Below, in pieces: positions 14,657 through 18,581 of a stretch of DNA of 18,581 nucleotides; the first letter of the stretch is position 1, and every line of letters begins with the position of its first letter. Source of the stretch: Gallionellaceae bacterium UBA5126. GTDB taxonomy: Bacteria; Pseudomonadota; Gammaproteobacteria; Burkholderiales; Gallionellaceae. A model generated the notes under the pieces. It saw only the letters and a list, made by a program, of their open reading frames with translations, ran no database searches and was not told the DNA's origin. A program made the position numbers and the translations under genes. The DNA lies in NCBI GenBank assembly GCA_002414205.1, contig DHYQ01000111.1:4664-23244 (forward strand). The letters run 5' to 3'.

Positions 14657-14730
14657 CTGTTTTTATGGCGGTGGGACACTGCAAAGCCTTATGGATAAAG
14701 GCTGTCCCACCTGCCCCACTTGTCCCACCG
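14635..14730 (-). repeat. 96-bp iteron block, right copy (crr-like)
   Basis: This is the reverse-complement partner of 10142-10237, 89 of 96 bases identical and ungapped by hand alignment. It contains TGTCCCAC iterons and the same TTATGGATAA centre, and lies just after the helicase gene. The differences fall mostly between or at the edges of iterons, which suggests the iterons themselves are kept by selection. Confidence 0.7.
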
Positions 14731-14794
14731 AAAAAAGCAATGAAGCGCACAGAAAGGAGGTGCAGCAATCAAAACACACAGCACAAACAAAAGC

Positions 14795-14828
14795 GCCTGT
14801 ACGGAACGCGCCAACGTCCCGAACAGGC
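14795..14828 (+). other. Interrupted hairpin in the leader of the membrane-protein gene
   Basis: GCCTGT (14795-14800) pairs with ACAGGC (14823-14828). After an A-A mismatch, CGG pairs with CCG, and CG pairs with CG around CGCCAA. It ends 30 bases before ATG 14859 and has no T-tract, so it is more likely a leader structure than a terminator. Confidence 0.4.
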
Positions 14829-14858
14829 TAACCATAAATTCACATTCAGAGGTCAATC

Positions 14859-16163
14859 ATGGCTGACAACATTTTAGCAGCATCGGGGGCTATCGCGTCC
14901 CCCGCCCTTCACCCTTCCGCCCTGTCATTCGATTGGCGGGCCGTGGCGTCAGTCGCGCTTATCGCGGCACTTGCCATGCTCATTATTGCGTGGAAGCGCA
15001 AAGGCAACGACCAAAACGCCCATGCGTGGATTTACTACATTGGCGCGGTGTTGGGCTTGTGTGGTGGGGCGATGGGCATTTATTACGGGCTGTACAAGTC
15101 CGAGGGCTTGACCAGTGCAATCGTGGGCGCGTCTTTCGTGGTTATGGCCCTCTATCGGGCGGTGGGCATGGATACCGCCGTACACCAAGCCAAACAAGGG
15201 CAATACGGCGCGGCGGGAATCGGCGCGGTGTTGTTGTTGCTTTGCTGGCTGATTGTCTATGCGGGCGGATCGTTTGAAGGCCAAGCGGATGGCGCGGCCA
15301 AGCTACAGGATGCGGCGGCAACCTCGCCGGAGGTGCGCACCTTGGATGCTCAAATAACCTTGGCAGCCGCGAACGTGGCGAAGCTGGGGCAATTTGCCGA
15401 CGCATCCGCCGCGAACGAATCAAGCCGGAAACTGGCCGACATTAACGCCCGTCTGGAATCCGCCCGCAAAGAGTTGGCAAACTGCCCGCCCGCTATCGTC
15501 ACCCGTTGCGTGAATCCAAAATCCGAAGCCGTCCACGCCTTGGAAGCGGCGGCGCTTGCGGCGGGTGCGTACACAGTGGGGGCGGGTGATTTACAAGCCG
15601 CCCGCACCGTATTGGCAGACTTGGAAAGCAAACGCGCTGCGATGATTAAAGGCGGTGCGGTATCCGTTGGGAAGGTGGGCAAAGATGCTGAGTTTGTCGC
15701 ATGGGCAACCGGTAAACCCGTAGAGGAAGCCAGCCGTATTCTTTGGATGGTGATTGTAGGGGTGCTGGATGTTGCCTCTACCCTTGCGCACCTGTACGCC
15801 GCCCTATCCCGCCCGCGTGAGGATTACATCATCGGGCAATGCGTGAATCAGGTTGACGTGTTGCTGCGCAATGGCTTTACACAGGCTGAAGTGTTCCACA
15901 TGCTGGGCAATCGCGGCACAGTCCCGCAACTTACGGCAGTGGAGGACAGGGACGACGTAAAAAAGCAAATTGAACCGGTTGCCATGCGCCCCTTGGAACC
16001 GGTGGACTTGCGCCCAGCGGAACCGGTAGCCATGCAAACCGGCGACACTTGCCCCGATTGTGGCGATACGTTTGCAAAGACGCATCATAAGCAAGTTTAT
16101 TGCCCGGCTTGCCAAGTCAAACGGCGGACATTGAAAAACGGCATGCACGCTAAACCGGCCTAA
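14859..16163 (+). CDS. Five-TM membrane protein with C-terminal zinc ribbon, function unknown
   Basis: 434 residues. Four membrane segments lie near the N-terminus (about 28-45, 57-79, 84-103, 117-136) and a fifth at about 294-316. Residues 143-280 form an alanine-rich helical, probably coiled-coil, region with one cysteine pair (NCPP...TRCVN) that could be a disulfide if outside the membrane. After the last TM come a linker with an 8-residue repeat (EPVAMRPL, EPVDLRPA, EPVAMQTG; 372-395) and a zinc ribbon, C398-x2-C401 and C415-x2-C418. I do not recognise the family. It is a cargo gene behind the right iteron block and not part of the ATGA chain; a weak AGAGG precedes the ATG. Superinfection exclusion or signalling are only guesses. 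Confidence 0.85.
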   Translation: MADNILAASGAIASPALHPSALSFDWRAVASVALIAALAMLIIAWKRKGNDQNAHAWIYYIGAVLGLCGGAMGIYYGLYKSEGLTSAIVGASFVVMALYRAVGMDTAVHQAKQGQYGAAGIGAVLLLLCWLIVYAGGSFEGQADGAAKLQDAAATSPEVRTLDAQITLAAANVAKLGQFADASAANESSRKLADINARLESARKELANCPPAIVTRCVNPKSEAVHALEAAALAAGAYTVGAGDLQAARTVLADLESKRAAMIKGGAVSVGKVGKDAEFVAWATGKPVEEASRILWMVIVGVLDVASTLAHLYAALSRPREDYIIGQCVNQVDVLLRNGFTQAEVFHMLGNRGTVPQLTAVEDRDDVKKQIEPVAMRPLEPVDLRPAEPVAMQTGDTCPDCGDTFAKTHHKQVYCPACQVKRRTLKNGMHAKPA

Positions 16164-16174
16164 TCAGCCCTTCT

Positions 16175-16199
16175 TACCCCCATAAAACCTATGGGGGTA
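16175..16199. repeat. Perfect hairpin TACCCCCATA/TATGGGGGTA, copy 1
   Basis: Ten-base arms at 16175-16184 and 16190-16199 around AAACC, between the membrane-protein gene and the small peptide gene. No T-tract follows. The arm contains the GGGGGTA word of the element ends. Confidence 0.8.
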
Positions 16200-16226
16200 G
16201 TGATAACCAAAAATGCGAGGCGCAAA

Positions 16227-16334
16227 ATGGACAAGATTCTAAAAACTGTGGAAACCGTTGCCGTGATTTTTGCGGGTACTGCGATTGCAATAACCGCTAT
16301 GTGCTTAATCACCTTCCTGATTATCACCAGATAA
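16227..16334 (+). CDS. 35-residue single-TM peptide
   Basis: ATG 16227 to TAA 16334 encodes MDKILKTVETVAVIFAGTAI then AITAMCLITFLIITR. Residues 11-33 are one hydrophobic helix behind a short charged N-terminus with lysines. GCGAGG 7 bases upstream is a usable ribosome site. Two nearly identical TACCCCCATA hairpins lie just before and just after the gene. Size and shape fit small membrane peptides such as holin-like, toxin-like or modulator peptides, but no family is recognisable. It may work with the larger membrane protein upstream. Coding status rests on the ribosome site and the clean TM segment. Confidence 0.55.
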   Translation: MDKILKTVETVAVIFAGTAIAITAMCLITFLIITR

Positions 16335-16342
16335 CCAGCCCC

Positions 16343-16369
16343 CTACCCCCATAGATTTTATGGGGGTAG
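16343..16369. repeat. Perfect hairpin CTACCCCCATA/TATGGGGGTAG, copy 2
   Basis: Eleven-base arms at 16343-16353 and 16359-16369 around GATTT, 8 bases after the peptide's stop. It shares its arm sequence with the hairpin at 16175-16199 but has a different loop, so the arms, not the loop, appear to matter. Confidence 0.8.
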
Positions 16370-16393
16370 AGATACCCCACCAAATGACCATGC

Positions 16394-16418
16394 CCCCCGG
16401 CAAACGCTGGGGGTTTTT
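16394..16418 (+). terminator. Rho-independent terminator closing the element's right-hand genes
   Basis: CCCCCGGC (16394-16401) pairs with GCTGGGGG (16406-16413), with one G-U, around AAAC, and is followed by TTTTT (16414-16418). From here to 16665 there is no gene, only the GGGGGTA sites, the proposed attR and another terminator. Confidence 0.8.
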
Positions 16419-16448
16419 CGTCCTTGTCGGCTACAATACGCCATGGCT

Positions 16449-16489
16449 TACCCCCTAGCATCGCGGGATGCGGGGGTATATTGGGGGTA
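16449..16489 (+). promoter_or_regulatory. Right-end palindrome and paired GGGGGTA sites (likely integrase arm sites)
   Basis: TACCCCC (16449-16455) and GCATC (16458-16462) pair with GATGC (16467-16471) and GGGGGTA (16472-16478), a 12-pair inverted repeat with a TA bulge. A second GGGGGTA lies at 16483-16489, one helical turn on. The doublet has the same orientation as at 8705-8723. It sits about 55 bases inside the proposed attR. Confidence 0.5.
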
Positions 16490-16543
16490 TATTAAAAATC
16501 GAAAAATAAAAAATCCTTATTTAACTAGGATTTAGTGCTATTT

Positions 16544-16565
16544 TTCGACCGCCCCCTTCCCAGAT
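16544..16565 (+). other. Proposed attR, degraded copy of the tRNA-Ser 3' end
   Basis: TTCGA (16544-16548), three bases, CCCCCTTC (16552-16559), CCAGAT (16560-16565). Against the tRNA this is 19 matching bases, three mismatches and a 4-base deletion (TCCG). The order and spacing agree, but the match is too short and imperfect to exclude chance. Confidence 0.4.
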
Positions 16566-16572
16566 TCATCAC

Positions 16573-16623
16573 GATTGGCGTGCCAATCCTGAAATAAAGA
16601 GCCCGCCCAGTGCGGGCATTTTT
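16573..16623 (+). terminator. Palindrome and Rho-independent terminator outside the element
   Basis: GATTGGC-GT-GCCAATC (16573-16588) is a perfect palindrome. It is followed by GCCCGC (16601-16606), loop CCAGT, GCGGGC (16612-16617) and ATTTTTA. If the element were removed, this would be the first terminator after tRNA-Ser, so it may be the tRNA's original one. Confidence 0.7.
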
Positions 16624-16665
16624 ATTGGCGAAACGTACTCGCAATTGAACGAGTTTCCTGTCTTT

Positions 16666-17208
16666 ATGCCCCGATACTTTGGCGCGCACATTTGCCGCTT
16701 CGTGTTTTTTTACGCGATCCTGATACTGTACTGGCTCCCTGCGTGCGCTGTCGCGGCGGACACTACCCGCTTCCCGGATGGCGCCAACGCAGCTATCGCG
16801 CCCAATCAGGCGCTACGCCTCTACAGCGTCGATCATGAAGATGCGGAACCCAATCACACGCTCTTACTCACCGTCAGCGCAACGCAGGCCACGGAAAAAG
16901 TGCTGGATTTTGACCGCTATGTCGAGGTCGCCTGGTCACCCAATTCGCAGGCATTTTTTGTCACGGATTACGCCGGCAGCGATCAGGCCAATTGCTTCGT
17001 TTTTAAATTTCCACCGTTAAGCCGGATGGACGTGACTCCGCGCCTATTGCAGCTCAGCCCGGAAAAAAACCTGTTTAAAAATCATCACTTGTATATCAAG
17101 TGCACACGCTGGAAAGATGCCCGCCATGTCGAAGTGGATGTGTCTGGTTATGGCGACCAGCATCCCCGGGGATTTAAACGGCATTACATACTGGAGATTG
17201 CGCCCTAG
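16666..17208 (+). CDS. Exported protein of unknown function
   Basis: 180 residues from ATG 16666 (MPRYFGAHICRFVFFYAILI). A basic start, a hydrophobic helix and a likely signal-peptidase I site at AVA-AD (about residues 29-31) predict export. No lipobox is present at the cleavage site. The mature part is beta-rich (VEVAWSPNSQAFFVTDYAGS is like a WD/TolB-type beta repeat) but too short for a propeller. A TTG seven codons upstream (16645) is possible but has no ribosome site. It converges with the binding-protein gene, 50 bases away. It uses GC-rich chromosomal codons and lies outside the element. Not recognised as a named family. Confidence 0.7.
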   Translation: MPRYFGAHICRFVFFYAILILYWLPACAVAADTTRFPDGANAAIAPNQALRLYSVDHEDAEPNHTLLLTVSATQATEKVLDFDRYVEVAWSPNSQAFFVTDYAGSDQANCFVFKFPPLSRMDVTPRLLQLSPEKNLFKNHHLYIKCTRWKDARHVEVDVSGYGDQHPRGFKRHYILEIAP

Positions 17209-17258
17209 GCAAATCGGTACATTCCGCCGCCGCCGACCGCGCCAGGTCAGCAACCTCC

Positions 17259-18581
17259 TCAACGCAAGCGATGCCATCCCCCCCAAACCAGTCCGCCCAG
17301 CAATCCCGCCAGCAAGACCAGCCCCCAACCCAGCGGCGCAGGCTGATTCCAGGCCCGGCGGTCAGCAGCGCGCTGTTGTGGGTCGATGCGCCAGTATTTC
17401 AGGTTGTTGTTGGCCATGACGTTGGGTTTGAGGTTGTGCAGCCAGCGGTGGTGCAGCACGAATTTTTTGGGGTGATAGCCCCATAGCCAGGGGCCGTCGT
17501 GTTGCACGATGGACACCATTTGGTCGATCAGTGCCTGCCGTTCGGCACCGTTGTCCATGTTTTTCATCTGCTCGAACAGCCGGTCGTATTCGGCGTTGCG
17601 GTAGTTGGCGGCATTTTCCCCGCTGTTGGCCACCTTGCCTTGCGGGCCGTGCAGCAGAAAGAGGAAATTTTCCGGGTCGGGGTAATCGGCATTCCAGCCG
17701 TAGTAGAAAAACTGCACGTCGCCCTTGCGCACCTTATCCTGAAAGCGGTTGTAGTCGGTGCTGCGCAGCATGAGCTGAATGTGCAGTTTGTCGAATTGCT
17801 TGCGCAGCCAGTCAAAACGCGACTTGTCGCCCGCGCCATTGGCCGTGGTGTCGAGGTTAATCACCAGCGGCTGGCCGGTTTTGCTATCCACCCCACCGGG
17901 GTAACCGGCTTCGGCCAGCAGGCGCTGCGCTTCGGCAATCGGCTTGCGCTTGGGCGCACCATTTACCCAGTCATATACCTCGTGGTTCAAGCCCGCCTCG
18001 CCGTCGCGGTAGCCAAAAATCCCCGGCGGCAACGGTGACTGCGCCACGATGCCGCGCCCGTTGGCGAAAATCGACACAAATTCCTCAAAATCCAGCGCAA
18101 TGGCAATCGCCAGCCGCAGCTTGCGCGCCCGCTTGCTGTCGCCGCCCACCACGTTGTCCTGCGCATTGAAGCCAGCGTAGAACGTTGACGTTTCCACCGC
18201 CGTCAGTAGCTTGATGCCCTGCGCCTGCATGCTGTCCGACACCTGCGCTTCGCCGCCAACATTCACCTTCACGGCCTGATCGAAGCTGTCCGAGCTCAAG
18301 CCAGAGGTGTCGTAATAACCCTGCAAAAACTTGTTCCAGTACGGAATGGTTTCCTTTTCCAGCGAAAACACCACTTTGTCGATGAGCGGCAGCGGTTTGC
18401 CCGCATCGGCCAGCAGCCCGGCGGCGGCATCGCCCGCTTCGCCTTCCGCCGGGTAGCGCTCCTGCTGGTAATACGGATTGCGGCTCAACACCATGCGCTG
18501 ATTGGGATTGTTTTCCGACAAATAATACGGCCCGCTGCCGATCGGCCACCAGTCCAAGGTCAAATTGCGCTCACGCATACC
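17259..18581 (-). CDS. Family-5 ABC transporter substrate-binding protein, C-terminal part
   Basis: About 440 C-terminal residues of an oligopeptide/dipeptide-type (SBP_bac_5) binding protein; the frame is open at the right edge, so the start and signal peptide are missing. Typical pieces are PIGSGPYYL, NKFLQGYYDTSGLSSD, RKLRLAIAIALDFEEF, RLLAEAGYPGG and YGWNADYPDPENFLFLLHGP. Such proteins deliver peptides or other solutes to an inner-membrane ABC permease. The unusual part is the C-terminus: after NNNLKYWRIDPQQRAADRRA comes a hydrophobic segment, GWGLVLLAGLLGGLVWGGW, ending HRLR. This is a likely membrane anchor with its basic tail inside, rather than a free periplasmic end. The permease genes would lie beyond the right edge. 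Confidence 0.93.
   Translation of the reverse strand, partial: GMRERNLTLDWWPIGSGPYYLSENNPNQRMVLSRNPYYQQERYPAEGEAGDAAAGLLADAGKPLPLIDKVVFSLEKETIPYWNKFLQGYYDTSGLSSDSFDQAVKVNVGGEAQVSDSMQAQGIKLLTAVETSTFYAGFNAQDNVVGGDSKRARKLRLAIAIALDFEEFVSIFANGRGIVAQSPLPPGIFGYRDGEAGLNHEVYDWVNGAPKRKPIAEAQRLLAEAGYPGGVDSKTGQPLVINLDTTANGAGDKSRFDWLRKQFDKLHIQLMLRSTDYNRFQDKVRKGDVQFFYYGWNADYPDPENFLFLLHGPQGKVANSGENAANYRNAEYDRLFEQMKNMDNGAERQALIDQMVSIVQHDGPWLWGYHPKKFVLHHRWLHNLKPNVMANNNLKYWRIDPQQRAADRRAWNQPAPLGWGLVLLAGLLGGLVWGGWHRLR

Larger units (their letters stand above)
8568..16565. mobile_element. tRNA-Ser-integrated P4-like satellite/integrative replicon, about 8 kb
   Basis: Bounded by tRNA-Ser(GGA) and a degraded copy of its 3' end, with paired GGGGGTA sites just inside both ends. 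It encodes a P4-type integrase, an AlpA regulator, a CHC2 protein, a Lar-like protein and a Toprim-DUF927 helicase. It also carries iteron repeats, a folded leader RNA, and two membrane proteins. I see no capsid, terminase, tail, relaxase, type IV secretion or partition genes. This gene set fits a phage satellite or a self-replicating integrative element that borrows its transfer from another element. The poor match between the two att copies may mean an old insertion or a wrong right boundary. The left boundary is well supported, the right one moderately. Confidence 0.7.

Noticed and set aside
14740..14877. Possible 45-residue basic peptide (MKRTERRCSNQ...) and a strong orphan Shine-Dalgarno AAAGGAGGTG at 14753-14762
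   Set aside because: The ribosome site lies inside the frame, not before it, and no ATG, GTG or TTG follows at a proper distance. The frame has no usable site of its own and overlaps the membrane-protein start.
17499..18038. Plus-strand frame of 179 codons opposite the binding protein
   Set aside because: A mirror of the binding-protein codons; the minus strand has clear family motifs.

Overview
The window reads as a piece of a gamma- or betaproteobacterial chromosome. The host genes (polA, gloB beside a divergent methyltransferase, a Bfd-like ferredoxin, tRNA-Ser, a family-5 ABC binding protein) use GC-rich codons. The genus cannot be fixed from sequence alone. Two accessory blocks interrupt this backbone.

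Left part (1-8590). A partial LOG-family gene (minus strand) diverges from polA. Behind polA sits an AT-rich two-gene block: a Cap4/DUF4297-like PD-(D/E)XK nuclease and a HerA-type hexameric ATPase. This is the layout of HerA-DUF4297 anti-phage systems. Next comes a GNAT acetyltransferase gene that is intact except for one in-frame TAG, with REP-like palindromes on both sides. It is followed by a minus-strand gloB/Bfd-like pair, a divergent SAM-methyltransferase-like gene, and tRNA-Ser(GGA) with a recognisable promoter.

Middle part (about 8568-16565). An integrative element of about 8 kb lies against the 3' end of tRNA-Ser. It carries a P4-type tyrosine integrase; a small conserved gene of unknown function; a rightward operon (AlpA regulator, a small basic ORF, CHC2 zinc-finger protein, Lar-like zinc-ribbon protein, Toprim-DUF927 helicase) whose genes all overlap by ATGA; a five-TM membrane protein with a C-terminal zinc ribbon; and a 35-residue single-TM peptide. 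There are no capsid, tail, conjugation or partition genes, so it looks like a minimal P4-like satellite or integrative replicon. A 96-bp iteron-bearing repeat (89 of 96 identical) occurs in opposite orientation on either side of the replication operon. The left copy also has TCCGCTAC triplicates and AT-rich 10-mers, which suggests a bipartite ori/crr-like origin. A perfect-consensus sigma70 promoter with a 20-bp palindrome over its start drives the operon. Between alpA and the primase gene lies a strongly folded RNA of about 81 nt. One segment of it can pair either with an upstream site or with the ribosome-binding region of the next reading frame. This resembles the C4/CI antisense immunity RNAs of phages P1 and P4 and is the most interesting candidate in the window.

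Right part (16335-18581). The element ends in a cluster of GGGGGTA sites, a terminator and a degraded copy of the tRNA 3' end (proposed attR). After it come a chromosomal terminator, a small exported protein of unknown function, and the C-terminal part of a family-5 periplasmic binding protein with an unusual C-terminal membrane segment, cut by the window edge.
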